DNA of 64,000 bases from Sulfurimicrobium lacus (GTDB taxonomy: Bacteria > Pseudomonadota > Gammaproteobacteria > Burkholderiales > Sulfuricellaceae): assembly GCF_011764585.1 (NCBI RefSeq), contig NZ_AP022853.1, positions 1,719,501-1,783,500 of the forward strand, read 5' to 3'. Positions 42,690 to 52,391 of the stretch are shown piece after piece. Both the position numbers and the translations under genes were made by a program. The stretch's first letter is position 1. Every line of letters starts with the position of its first letter. Under the pieces are notes generated by a model that saw only the letters and a list, made by a program, of their open reading frames with translations, made no database searches and was not told where the DNA came from.

Positions 42690-44630
42690 TCACGCCGCAT
42701 CACGCCCATCCAGCATCTCCGGCTGAAATGCCTGAACATTGTCGCGGCCGTTTTCCTTGGCGTGGTACATGGCGATATCGGCGTTCTTGGACAGCTCGAC
42801 TTCGCTGCTGCCATGCTCGGGATAGAGGGCGATGCCGGTGCTGGACGAAATGCTCAGGCGATGTCCTGCGAGTTCGAAGGGCTGGTTAAGGGTGTTGCGA
42901 ATTTTTTCCGCCACCGCTTTTGCATCCGGCACATGCGCGACGGTGCGCAGCAGCACCACGAACTCGTCGCCGCCGATGCGCGCCACGGTATCGGATTCGC
43001 GCACACAACCCCGCAAGCGCCGGGCGACTTCTTTCAGCAGCAGGTCGCCGACGTCGTGACCGAGCGTGTCGTTGATCGGCTTGAATTTATCGAGATCGAT
43101 GAGCATCAGCGCCAGGCCCGTTCCATCGCGCCTGGCGGCGGCTATCGCCTGTTGCAGCCGGTCGTTCAGCAGCGCGCGGTTGGGCAGGTCGGTGAGCACG
43201 TCGTATTGCGCCAGATGAAGGATGCGTTCCTCGGTTTTTTTACGCTCGGTGATGTCGTGCTTGATCCCGACGAAATGCAGGATGGTGCCGCTCTCGTCCT
43301 TCACCGGGGCGATGGTGAGTTCCTCGTCATAGAGGCTGCCGTCCTTGCGGCGGTTGACTACCTCGCCGCGCCAGACTTCTCCGCGGAGAATGGTGCTCCA
43401 CATGGCCGCGTAGAACGGCTGATCCTGTTGCCCCGACTTCACCAGTTCGCTTGCGCGCAGGCCAAGCGCCTCTTCGGGCTTGTAGCCGGTCAGCGGTTCG
43501 AATGCCGTGTTGGCCCACTCGATTTTGGCAGAGGTATCGGTGATGACCACACCATTGCCCACCGCCTCGAGGGCGGAAACCAGCAGGTGGTCGCGCGTGC
43601 GCGCGGCAGCCAGACGGCGATTGACCAGTACCAGGCGTATCGCCAGCAGAACGATCAGGCCGCCGGCGATCACGCCCGCGAAAATCTGCCACTGGTAACG
43701 TGCCGAAACGTCTTGCAGCGTGAATGCCGGCGCTGCCTCGAAAGGCGGCTGGCGCAGTTCGCGCAACAGTTCTTCAACCGGCGAGTAATCGGCAGGGACG
43801 GTGAAGCCGTGGATAGCCATGGCACGGGTGACGGCTGCGTCTTTTTCCAGCACGAACAGGGCGGCGGCGACGCGGCGCGCGAGGTCTTTGTCGGTGTTGG
43901 GCAACGAGGCGAACGGCCATTCCGGGTAGAGCCGGGTCGAAACTTGCAGGGGGAAATCCGGCTTGTCCTGGCGATTCAGTATTTTAAGGCGGTTCAGGTC
44001 GAGCTTGCCCTCGCTGGCCATGTTTTCCAATACGCCGCTGCGCACGAAGCCGGCGTCCGCGCGACCGGCCAGCACCGCCGCCACGACCTGGTCATGCGGC
44101 ATGCCGGTGGTCAGTATCCGGGCGTCCTGCGGCAGGCGAACGCTCTTGCGGGTCAGTTCGTACGCCTGCATCTGGTAGCCGCCCAGCGAGCTGGTGCCGA
44201 TCGTGGCCAGGGTCTTGCCCCGCAGGTCGGTCAGGGTGCGGATGTCGGCACGTTGCGCCAAGCTGAAAACGACGCCGCCGAAGTCGGAGAGCGGCTGGCC
44301 GCTGTCCTTGCTGATCAGCGTGGCGAGCGGAGCGGACAGGCCATTGCGATGTGCCAGCAGCACATAATGACCGGGATTGGTAAGGACGAAATCCAGCTCT
44401 CCGCGGGTGATGGCCGCTTCCAGCTCCGGGTAGTCCAGCGCTTCGACGACGAAGTTCCGCTCCGGCATGGCGCGCTGCAAAACCCCGGCCAGCGGTTGCC
44501 ATTGCGCCAGGGTTTGCGGCTTGGGCCGGAAGGCCAGCACGCCGATCCGCACCGGTTCGGCGGCGAGCAACGGCAGGGTAATCCCCAGCAGGAAGATGCT
44601 CGCGATCAGACGACGGAAAAATTGGCTCAT
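42690..44630 (-). CDS. PhnD-like sensor fused to PAS and GGDEF
   Basis: A 646-residue protein: signal/anchor helix, PhnD-like periplasmic domain (VRIGVLAFRPKPQTLAQW, DFVLTNPGHYVLL, LRGKTLATIGTSSLGGYQ; about 25-285), membrane helix (about 315-337), PAS (about 350-465) and GGDEF (about 475-635) with intact RIGGDEF. A ligand held in the periplasm would directly control c-di-GMP synthesis without a kinase. Its start overlaps the stop of the upstream REC-EAL gene (ATGA). Confidence 0.92.
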   Translation of the reverse strand: MSQFFRRLIASIFLLGITLPLLAAEPVRIGVLAFRPKPQTLAQWQPLAGVLQRAMPERNFVVEALDYPELEAAITRGELDFVLTNPGHYVLLAHRNGLSAPLATLISKDSGQPLSDFGGVVFSLAQRADIRTLTDLRGKTLATIGTSSLGGYQMQAYELTRKSVRLPQDARILTTGMPHDQVVAAVLAGRADAGFVRSGVLENMASEGKLDLNRLKILNRQDKPDFPLQVSTRLYPEWPFASLPNTDKDLARRVAAALFVLEKDAAVTRAMAIHGFTVPADYSPVEELLRELRQPPFEAAPAFTLQDVSARYQWQIFAGVIAGGLIVLLAIRLVLVNRRLAAARTRDHLLVSALEAVGNGVVITDTSAKIEWANTAFEPLTGYKPEEALGLRASELVKSGQQDQPFYAAMWSTILRGEVWRGEVVNRRKDGSLYDEELTIAPVKDESGTILHFVGIKHDITERKKTEERILHLAQYDVLTDLPNRALLNDRLQQAIAAARRDGTGLALMLIDLDKFKPINDTLGHDVGDLLLKEVARRLRGCVRESDTVARIGGDEFVVLLRTVAHVPDAKAVAEKIRNTLNQPFELAGHRLSISSSTGIALYPEHGSSEVELSKNADIAMYHAKENGRDNVQAFQPEMLDGRDAA

Positions 44631-47104
44631 GTCGGCACCGCCTTTTCATGCAGCTCGGACAGCCAGGCATCCATCGCTTGCGGCCTGCCATACAGGTAGC
44701 CCTGGTGGATGATTTCGCCGCGGGCGTGGAGGAAATTTGCCTGGGCCGCGGTTTCCACGCCTTCCGCCACGACCTGCAGGTGCAGGTGCTGTGCCACGGC
44801 GAGGATGGTTTCCACCAGTGCGGCGTCGTTGGGGTCGTTCGGGGCGTCCTGGATGAAACTTTTGTCGATCTTCAGTTCGTGGATCGGCAGGCGTTTGAGG
44901 TAGGCGAGGCTGGAGTATCCGGTGCCGAAATCGTCCATGGAAAAATGGATGCCCAGCGCCGTCAGCTCGTTCATCTTGGCTACCACGTCGGCGAAATTGC
45001 CGATCACCAGCCCTTCGGTCACTTCCAGCACCAGGTGGGCCGGATCGGCGCCGCTGGCAGCCAGCTGATGTTTGATCTCCGCGACGAAGTCATGTTTCTG
45101 GAAGTGGCGCGGGCTGATATTCACCGCTACGCGCAGCGTGCGCCCTTCGGCGTCCAGGCGTGCCAGCAGGCGGCAAACCTCGGCCAGCATCCAGCGGTCG
45201 ACGGCGACGATGAGGTCGGAGGCTTCCGCCAGGGCGATGAACACGCCGGGCAGCACCAGGCCGCGCGTCGGGTGTTCCCATCGCACCAGCGCTTCGGCGC
45301 CGACCTGCTGGCCAGTCGGGCCCACCTGGGGCTGGAGGTAGAGGCGCAACTGGTTTTCCGCCATGGCATGACGCAGTTCGCGTTCCAGTTGGTAGCGCTC
45401 CCTGACCGTCTCGCCCATGGTCGTTTCGAAGAATACGGAACGGCCGCCGCCTTCGGCCTTGGCCTGGTGCATCGCCAGGTCCGCCTGGCGCAATACGTCG
45501 GAGGCGGTTTCCTTTGGCGATTCGGGGAACAGGGCAATGCCGATGCTGGCGTCGAGATGCATGGCCTCGCCGTCCAGTTCGATGTTCTCGCGCAACGCGG
45601 CGCGCAGCTTTTCCGCCATTGCCAGGGCCCGGTGGCCGGCCTCGTCGCGCGTCGCCACGAGACGCGGCAGCAGTACGGCGAATTCGTCCGAATCCAGCCG
45701 TGCCAGCACATCGTCGGCGTGCAGAGTTTGCGCCAGGCGTTGCGCCACCGCCTTGAGCAAGGCATCGCCGATGGCCAGCCCGCGGGCTTCGTTGATGTCC
45801 TTGAAACGGTCGAGGTCGAGCAGCAGCACGTCGGCGAAGCGGCCTTCGACGTGGGCGTTGACCAGCGTCTTGTCGAGTTGAGCGAGGAAATGCGCGCGGT
45901 TGACCAGCCCGGTGAGCGGGTCGCGCCGGGAGAGGTGCTCGGCTGTGGCCTGGGCGCGTCGGATTTCGCTCAGATCGGCGAACACGGCGACATAGTGGGT
46001 GACCTGTCCGCTATCGTCCCTGACACAACTGATGGTGACCCATTCGGGGAAGGGCTCGCCATTCTTGCGCCGGTTCCAGATTTCGCCGACCCACTCTCCC
46101 TTGCTGCGCAGGGTTTGCCACATGCTGCGGAAGAATAGACTGTCGTGGCGGCCGGAGTTGAACATGCGCGGATTCTTGCCCAGCACTTCCATTTCGCTGT
46201 AGCCGGTGATGCGGCTGAAGGCCGGGTTGACGGCGATGATGTTGGCTTCGCCGTCGGTCACCAGCAACGCTTCGCCCGTGGTCTCGAACACCCGGGCGGC
46301 GAGCCGTTGATGAACTTCGGCCTGTTTGCGTTCGGTGATGTCGCGGCCGACCACCACCAGGCCCATGCGGCGGCCGTCGTCGTGAAACAGCGGCACCTTG
46401 ATGACGTCGAATATCTGCGGCGCTCCATCCGGACGGGGCACGCTTTCTTCATATTGCTGGATGGTGCCGGTCTGCCAGGCGATCTCGTCGTTCGCGGCGC
46501 AGGTCAGGAAGGTCTCGCGGTGGAAGCTTTGCAGGGCAGACAATTCTTTGTCGTTTTTGCCTTGGTAGTCCATGCCTTCCAGCCGGAAAATCCTGAGATT
46601 GGCGGCGTTGGCTTCCAGCCAGCGGCCTTCTCCATCCTTGAAGCAGACGAAGTCGGGCATGGCATTGATCAGGGTGCGCAAATGCGTTCCCGTTTCGCTC
46701 AGCCGTGCTTCCAGCCGGGCGCGGCTGATGGCGTGGCGGATGGCGCGGACCAGGTCGTCGGTGTCGAACTTGCCCTTGATCAGGTAATCCTGCGCACCGG
46801 CATCGATCGTCTGCAGCGCAAAACCGCTATCGTCGTGCCCCGTCAGCACGATGATGGGCAGCGTGCCCGCAGCCCGGCGGCAGGCATGAACGGTATCGAG
46901 TCCATTCGAGTCGGGTAGTGACAGATCCAGCAGCAGTACGTCGGGTGGATTTTCGAGCAACTGTTGCCGTATGTCGGCAAGGCTGGTTACCCAGGTGATG
47001 TCGAAGTGTGGTTCGACACTTGCGCGCAGTGCCTGGCGCACCAGGTTGGCGTCGCCCGGATCGTCTTCAGCCATTAAAACGAGGCAATTTGAGGGAACTT
47101 GCAT
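44627..47104 (-). CDS. REC-PAS-PAS-GGDEF-EAL response regulator
   Basis: An 825-residue cytoplasmic protein: REC (phospho-Asp in VLLLDLSLPDSNG), two PAS, GGDEF and EAL. The cyclase motif is degenerate: RLDSDEF where RxGGDEF is required. The EAL domain is complete (EALVRW, VNISP, EVTE, DDFGTG, KIDKSF, AEGVET, HQGY). It should act as a phosphodiesterase with the GGDEF domain as regulatory part. Co-transcribed with the PhnD-GGDEF gene, giving opposite activities in one operon. Confidence 0.93.
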   Translation of the reverse strand: MQVPSNCLVLMAEDDPGDANLVRQALRASVEPHFDITWVTSLADIRQQLLENPPDVLLLDLSLPDSNGLDTVHACRRAAGTLPIIVLTGHDDSGFALQTIDAGAQDYLIKGKFDTDDLVRAIRHAISRARLEARLSETGTHLRTLINAMPDFVCFKDGEGRWLEANAANLRIFRLEGMDYQGKNDKELSALQSFHRETFLTCAANDEIAWQTGTIQQYEESVPRPDGAPQIFDVIKVPLFHDDGRRMGLVVVGRDITERKQAEVHQRLAARVFETTGEALLVTDGEANIIAVNPAFSRITGYSEMEVLGKNPRMFNSGRHDSLFFRSMWQTLRSKGEWVGEIWNRRKNGEPFPEWVTISCVRDDSGQVTHYVAVFADLSEIRRAQATAEHLSRRDPLTGLVNRAHFLAQLDKTLVNAHVEGRFADVLLLDLDRFKDINEARGLAIGDALLKAVAQRLAQTLHADDVLARLDSDEFAVLLPRLVATRDEAGHRALAMAEKLRAALRENIELDGEAMHLDASIGIALFPESPKETASDVLRQADLAMHQAKAEGGGRSVFFETTMGETVRERYQLERELRHAMAENQLRLYLQPQVGPTGQQVGAEALVRWEHPTRGLVLPGVFIALAEASDLIVAVDRWMLAEVCRLLARLDAEGRTLRVAVNISPRHFQKHDFVAEIKHQLAASGADPAHLVLEVTEGLVIGNFADVVAKMNELTALGIHFSMDDFGTGYSSLAYLKRLPIHELKIDKSFIQDAPNDPNDAALVETILAVAQHLHLQVVAEGVETAAQANFLHARGEIIHQGYLYGRPQAMDAWLSELHEKAVPT

Positions 47105-47320
47105 GCTAGGCGTATCTTGAGAGTCATGCCGGAATTGGCGGTCAGGGAAAAAACTGATCTATGTATAGTGTAAACCATTACTAGCCTGTCAGACATCGCC
47201 GCATGGCGGCGCTGGGGGGGATATGCCAATGGCGCGCCGCGCGGGAGAAAGTCCGGCGACTTGATTTACCAGCCGGGCCAATGGTGCCACAATGTTTGCA
47301 TAATAAATTTTAATGACGCC

Positions 47321-49450
47321 ATGATCCGGCCCACTCTTGTTCATCTCATTTCCGCCCCGCTTCTGACCCTGCCGCCGGAAGCAGGACTGATTGATGCCGC
47401 CGAGCGCATGTCTGCAGCCGGCGCCAGCGCCATGCTGGTGATTCAGGACGGGCGCAGCGTGGGTCTGCTCACCGAGCGGGACGTGCTGCTGGCCCTGGCG
47501 CACAGCGTCGACCCGCATCAGGCACTGTCGGCGGTGATGAGCACGCCGGTGAACGCGGCACCCGGCAGCCTGTCGATGCGCGAGGCTTATCACCTCCTGG
47601 TCAGCCGCAGCCATCGCCATCTGCTGGTGACCGGCGATGACGGCGCGCCGCTGGGCATCGTGGACGAATCCGATTTCCGCCGCCACCTCGGGATGGAATA
47701 CCTGGTCAAGGTGCGCGACGTGAAAAGCCTCATGACCACCAACGTGCTGACCCTGCCGCCGAACGCCACGGTGGGCGACGCTGCGCTGATGATGGAGCGT
47801 CACCACGTCAGTTGCGTGGTGGTGGCCGAAGGCGGCAATCCGCTGGGCATCATCACCGAACGCGACATGGTGGGGCTTTATCGCCAGGGTGCCGAAGCGA
47901 GGGCGCGCAGCCTGGCCGATACGATGCGGCACCCGGTCGTCGCGGTGAAACCCGAACTGGCGCTGCACGAAGCGGCGGAAAGCATGCGCCGGAACAAGCT
48001 GCGCCGCCTGGTGGTGGTGGACGAGGCCGGCCATCTGGTCGGCATTCTCACCGAGCACGATCTGCTGAAGCGCCTCGAGGACGAATATCTGGACGTGCTC
48101 AGGGGCGTAATCCGCGAGCAGGCGCGGGAAATCGACCAGATACGCCACGATCTGGACGAGCAGGGCACGCTGGACCTGATTCTCGATTGCGCGCCCGAGC
48201 TCGCGGTAGTCGCCGTGAACCCTGAGCACCAGGTGATTTATGCCAACGCCGCTGCGCGCAGCCTGTGCGCCTGGCATGTCGAGCCCGGCGACGATTTTCC
48301 CGCGGCCTTCGAACGAGCCGGGTTCCCCGCCGCGCTTTATGCGCAAATGACGCAGTGCGCCCATCGGGATGGCGGCTGGAGCGGCGTCGCCGACTTGTCG
48401 CTGGGGCGCCATTTCGAACTTCACGCGGCCGGGCTGCTTGAACCGCAGGGCGAGCGACACGGCATGGTGTTCACCTGCCGCGATGTCAGCACCAAGGAGG
48501 CCGGGCAGCGCGCCTTGCAGGAGGCCGAGCTCACCCAGCGCCTGCTGCTGGAATCCGCCGAAGAAGGCATCTGCGGTATCGATCTCGCTGGCGTCTGCAC
48601 CTTCGCCAACAGTGCCGCCGCGCACCTGCTCGGTCTTTCAAGTGCGGAAGACCTGGTGGGGCGACGCATCCACGAACTCGCCCATTACAACCGCGCCGAC
48701 GGTACGCCCTATCCGCGCGAAACCTGTCCGGTTTGCAAGACCTATACGTCCGGCTCGGTGGCGCGGGTCGTCGACGAGGTGTTCTGGCGGGCCGACGGGT
48801 CGAGCTTCGCGGTGGAGTATCGCGCCTACCCGATCCATCGGGACGGGCGCCTGTCGGGCGCGGTGATGGTGTTCCGCGACCGCACCGCGGAACAGCGCAC
48901 CCTGGCGCGATTGCAGGCGAGCGAGGGGCGCCTGCGCACCTTGATCCAGACCATTCCCGACCTGGTCTGGCTGAAGGACCCGCAGGGCGTCTATCTGGCC
49001 TGCAACCCGGCATTCGAGCGCTTTTTCGGTGCGAAGGAAGCCGACATCGTGGGCAAGACCGATTACGATTTCGTGGCTTGCGAACAGGCGGACTTTTTTC
49101 GTGCCAACGATGACGCCGCGCTTGCCGCCGATCACCCCAGCGCCAACCAGGAGTGGATCACCTTCGCCGACGATGGCCGACGCGTTCTGCTGGAGACCAC
49201 CAAGACCCCGATGCATGCGGTCGACGGTCAGCTCATCGGGGTGCTGGGCATCGGCCGCGACATCACTGAAATCAAGCTCCATGAAGCCCGGCTCACCGAG
49301 CAGCTCGAGGAATTGCGCCGCTGGCACGAGGCCACGCTGGGGCGCGAAACCCGCGTGCTGGAGCTGAAGCGCGAGGTGAACGAACTGCTGCGCCGCGCCG
49401 GGGAAGCGCCGCGCTATGGCAGCGTGGAGCCGGGCGGGGGCGACGCTTGA
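47321..49450 (+). CDS. Four-CBS, three-PAS protein without catalytic output
   Basis: A 709-residue soluble protein. Four CBS motifs (GLLTERDVLLAL, GIVDESDF, GIITERDMVGLY, GILTEHDLLKRLE; about 1-265) bind adenine nucleotides in other families. Three PAS domains follow (about 285-385, 400-520, 525-650), and the end is a charged helix containing LGRETRVLELKREVNELL. No kinase, cyclase or other output is present, so it probably works through its neighbours. The PAS 2 segment has a CPVC pair. TTG of the next gene overlaps its stop. Start at ATG 47321; a longer frame begins at 47261. Confidence 0.82.
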   Translation: MIRPTLVHLISAPLLTLPPEAGLIDAAERMSAAGASAMLVIQDGRSVGLLTERDVLLALAHSVDPHQALSAVMSTPVNAAPGSLSMREAYHLLVSRSHRHLLVTGDDGAPLGIVDESDFRRHLGMEYLVKVRDVKSLMTTNVLTLPPNATVGDAALMMERHHVSCVVVAEGGNPLGIITERDMVGLYRQGAEARARSLADTMRHPVVAVKPELALHEAAESMRRNKLRRLVVVDEAGHLVGILTEHDLLKRLEDEYLDVLRGVIREQAREIDQIRHDLDEQGTLDLILDCAPELAVVAVNPEHQVIYANAAARSLCAWHVEPGDDFPAAFERAGFPAALYAQMTQCAHRDGGWSGVADLSLGRHFELHAAGLLEPQGERHGMVFTCRDVSTKEAGQRALQEAELTQRLLLESAEEGICGIDLAGVCTFANSAAAHLLGLSSAEDLVGRRIHELAHYNRADGTPYPRETCPVCKTYTSGSVARVVDEVFWRADGSSFAVEYRAYPIHRDGRLSGAVMVFRDRTAEQRTLARLQASEGRLRTLIQTIPDLVWLKDPQGVYLACNPAFERFFGAKEADIVGKTDYDFVACEQADFFRANDDAALAADHPSANQEWITFADDGRRVLLETTKTPMHAVDGQLIGVLGIGRDITEIKLHEARLTEQLEELRRWHEATLGRETRVLELKREVNELLRRAGEAPRYGSVEPGGGDA

Positions 49451-50385
49451 AGGCACTGCCGCGGATATTCCTCGCCACGCTGTTGCTGTGCGCCCTGACC
49501 CTGGCCGGCGGCTGCGACAAGCGCGACAAGCAGGCGGGCTATCAGCCCGTGATCGGCGACAAACCGGCGACGGAGCCGGTCAGGCGGGAATACCTCTTCG
49601 GTGTGCACCCGCTGCATAATCCGTCGCGCCTGTTCAAGCTTTACGGACCGATCGTCGAGTTGCTCAATGCGCGCATTCCTGAGGCGCATTTCTCGCTGGA
49701 AGCCTCGCGCAATTACGAGGAGTTCGAGAAGAAGCTTTACGCCCGCCATTTCGACCTGGCCTTGCCCAATCCGTATCACACCATCAACGCGCTCAAGCAT
49801 GGCTATCGCGTATTCGGCAAGATGGGCGACGACGCAATGTTTCGCGGCATCATCCTGGTGCGCCGCGACGGCGGAATCCGCGATGTAGGGGACCTCAAGG
49901 GCAAGGCGGTGAGTTTCCCTGCCTTGAGCGCACTCGCCGCCACCATGCTGCCGCAGCTTTACCTCAACGACCACGGCCTGCCCGTCGGCAGTTACGAGGC
50001 GCGCTATGTCGGCTCGCAGGAATCCTCCATCATGAATGTCTATCTCGGGAACACCGTAGCCGGCGCGACCTGGCCGCCGCCGTGGATTGCTTTCGAGAAG
50101 GAACATCCCGACTACGCGGCCCAGCTGAAAGTCCAGTGGACAACCGATAAGCTGCCCAACAACGGGCTGGTGGCGAGAGACGATTTTCCGCCGCAATTGC
50201 TGCAGCGCGTGGCCGCCATCCTGTTTTCCTTGCAGGACAGCCGGGAAGGACGTGAAATATTGGCGCGCCTGCCGCTGTCCCGCTTCGAGGCCGCCAGCGA
50301 GGAAACCTACCGGCCGGTACGCGAATTCGTCGCCCATTTCAGTGCCACTGTGCGCCCGCTCGAAGAAGTGGAAAAAGCCAAATGA
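49447..50385 (+). CDS. PhnD-like periplasmic lipoprotein
   Basis: A 312-residue lipoprotein; lipobox LAGGC (Cys about residue 23). The mature part contains REYLFGVHPLHNPSRLF, YARHFDLALPNPYHTINAL and LKGKAVSFPALSALAATML, as in the PhnD-like family. There is no other Cys, so binding of arsenite through thiols is excluded. Translation starts at TTG, overlapping the previous stop (TTGA). The downstream kinase gene overlaps by ATGA, which indicates a sensor partnership. Confidence 0.87.
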   Translation: MKALPRIFLATLLLCALTLAGGCDKRDKQAGYQPVIGDKPATEPVRREYLFGVHPLHNPSRLFKLYGPIVELLNARIPEAHFSLEASRNYEEFEKKLYARHFDLALPNPYHTINALKHGYRVFGKMGDDAMFRGIILVRRDGGIRDVGDLKGKAVSFPALSALAATMLPQLYLNDHGLPVGSYEARYVGSQESSIMNVYLGNTVAGATWPPPWIAFEKEHPDYAAQLKVQWTTDKLPNNGLVARDDFPPQLLQRVAAILFSLQDSREGREILARLPLSRFEAASEETYRPVREFVAHFSATVRPLEEVEKAK

Positions 50386-52391
50386 GCCGCCTCTTTCAGC
50401 GCTTCCATGATATGTCCATCCGTCACCAGCTCATGGTCGGCATCGCATTCGTTTATGCGTTGCTGATGACGCTGCTGGTGGCCTACCTGGTAGCCGGTCA
50501 GAGCGATTTTTTGCACCGGCGCGCCGGGGTGGATGCCAGCCGCATGGCGGAGATGCTGGCGGCCGGCAGTGCCCCGTGGGTCATGGCGAACGACGTGGCC
50601 GGGCTGCAGGAGGTGGTGCGATCGCTGGGACGCGACCCGGACGTGCGCTACGCCATGCTGCTTTCTTCCGATGGCCGGGTGTTGGCGCACAACGACCCCG
50701 GCAACATCGGGCACTTCGTCACGGATGCAACCAGCCGCAACCTTCTCGCCGGCCTTCCGGTGCTCACCACCCTGGTCGCCGACGACGACTTGATCGACGT
50801 GGCTGCGCCGGTCATGACGGGCAAGCATTTCATCGGCTGGGCGCGGGTGGGCGTCGGCCAGGAACGCATCGCCGCGAACCTGCGCCAGGTCAAGTACAAG
50901 GGAGCCGTTTTTGCCTTGCTCGCCATCGCGCTGGGTTCCTTGTTCGCCGTTTTCATGGCCAACAGCCTGACGCGGGGGCTGAACCGGCTGGTCAGCGCCA
51001 CCGCGCGGGTACGCGGCGGCGAGCGCGGCTTTCGCGTCAAGTTCGAGCGCAAGGACGAAATCGGCAGGGTGGGCAACGATTTCAACCTCATGCTCGCCGC
51101 GCTGGAAGAAAGCGAATCCGAACGCAAGCAGGCAACCGAGGCCCATCGCGCCAGCGAGGAACGCTTTCGCGACATCGCCCTGACCTCGGCTGACTGGCTG
51201 TGGGAAGTGGACGCGGAAGGGCGCTACACCTTCGCCTCGGACAACGTGCTGGACGTGCTCGGCTATCGTGCCGAGGAAATCGTCGGCAAGACGCCCTTCG
51301 ACCTGATGCCGCCGGAGGAAGCGGAGCGGGTGATGCCGCTGTTTCAGGACATCGTCGCCCGCCAGGTCCCCTTCCGCCTGCTGGAAAACCTCAACCGGCA
51401 CAAGGACGGCACGACGCACGTGATTCTCACCAGCGGCGTGCCGGTTTTCGATGCCCGGGGGCAGTTGCGCGGCTACCGCGGAGCGGAACAGGATGTCACC
51501 GAGCGCCGGCGCGCCGAGCAGGCCGCTCTCGCCGCCCAGGCCGAAACCGCGCGCTTGCTGGCGATTTCGGACCAGTCGCGCCTGGTGCTGTTGAGCATGA
51601 TCGAGGACCGGAAAGCGGCCGACGCGGAAATCCGCAAGCTCAACGCGTCCCTGGAGCAGCGCGTGCGTGACCGGACCGCCGAACTGGAAGTTGCCAACAA
51701 GGAACTGGAATCCTTTTCCTACTCGGTGTCCCATGACCTGCGCGCACCCTTGCGCGCGGTGAGCGGTTTTGCGCAGATCCTCGCGCGCAGCCATAGTGAC
51801 TCCCTCAACGAGGAGGGGCGCCACTACCTGGACAACGTGATCGCCGCGAGCGAACGCATGGGCACGCTGATCGACGACCTGCTGCACTACTCGCGCACCG
51901 GTCGCGGTGCCGTGCGGGCGGTGCCGGTGCCGCTCGCGCCCCTCGCCGCGCACCTGGCATCCACCTTCGGCGAGCGCATCGCCGCCACCGGTGCGCGTTT
52001 CGAAGTGATCGAACCGCTCGTGACGCCGCTCGGGGACGCCACGCTGATCGGGCAGATTCTCGCCAACCTGGTGGACAACGCGCTGACCTACCGTTGCCGC
52101 GACGGCATGCCGCAAGTGACGCTGTCTGCCGTGCGCGAAGGCGAATGGGTGGTGCTGCGCGTGGCGGATAATGGCATCGGCATCGCACCGGAGTATCATG
52201 AGAAAATCTTCCAGGTGTTCCAGCGCCTGCACTCCGAGGACGAATATCCGGGGACCGGTATCGGCCTCGCCATTGTCGCCAAGGCGGTGCGGCTGATGGA
52301 AGGCGAAGTCGGCATTGAATCGGTGCCGGGCCAGGGCAGCACTTTCAGGGTGCGTTTGCCGGCGGCAAAAGAAGAAGGGAGTTCGAATTGA
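50382..52391 (+). CDS. HAMP-PAS sensor histidine kinase
   Basis: A 669-residue kinase: helices at about 18-40 and 180-202, a periplasmic domain with a Cache-like fold, HAMP, PAS, HisKA with His451 in SVSHDLRAPLR, and HATPase_c (ANLVDNAL, DNGIGI, GTGIGL). The partner receivers are the next two genes, overlapping in TTGA and by 14 bases. Confidence 0.93.
   Translation: MSRLFQRFHDMSIRHQLMVGIAFVYALLMTLLVAYLVAGQSDFLHRRAGVDASRMAEMLAAGSAPWVMANDVAGLQEVVRSLGRDPDVRYAMLLSSDGRVLAHNDPGNIGHFVTDATSRNLLAGLPVLTTLVADDDLIDVAAPVMTGKHFIGWARVGVGQERIAANLRQVKYKGAVFALLAIALGSLFAVFMANSLTRGLNRLVSATARVRGGERGFRVKFERKDEIGRVGNDFNLMLAALEESESERKQATEAHRASEERFRDIALTSADWLWEVDAEGRYTFASDNVLDVLGYRAEEIVGKTPFDLMPPEEAERVMPLFQDIVARQVPFRLLENLNRHKDGTTHVILTSGVPVFDARGQLRGYRGAEQDVTERRRAEQAALAAQAETARLLAISDQSRLVLLSMIEDRKAADAEIRKLNASLEQRVRDRTAELEVANKELESFSYSVSHDLRAPLRAVSGFAQILARSHSDSLNEEGRHYLDNVIAASERMGTLIDDLLHYSRTGRGAVRAVPVPLAPLAAHLASTFGERIAATGARFEVIEPLVTPLGDATLIGQILANLVDNALTYRCRDGMPQVTLSAVREGEWVVLRVADNGIGIAPEYHEKIFQVFQRLHSEDEYPGTGIGLAIVAKAVRLMEGEVGIESVPGQGSTFRVRLPAAKEEGSSN

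Noticed and set aside
42585-44699. 704-codon open frame antisense to the PhnD-GGDEF gene
   Set aside because: Starts in a palindromic repeat and mirrors a clear multi-domain gene; no domain or ribosome site.
44648-46138. 496-codon open frame antisense to the REC-PAS-GGDEF-EAL gene
   Set aside because: Antisense shadow of a well-defined gene.
49447-50385. Lipoprotein as an AioX-type arsenite sensor
   Set aside because: No Cys in the mature domain, whereas AioX uses Cys to bind arsenite; another ligand remains possible.
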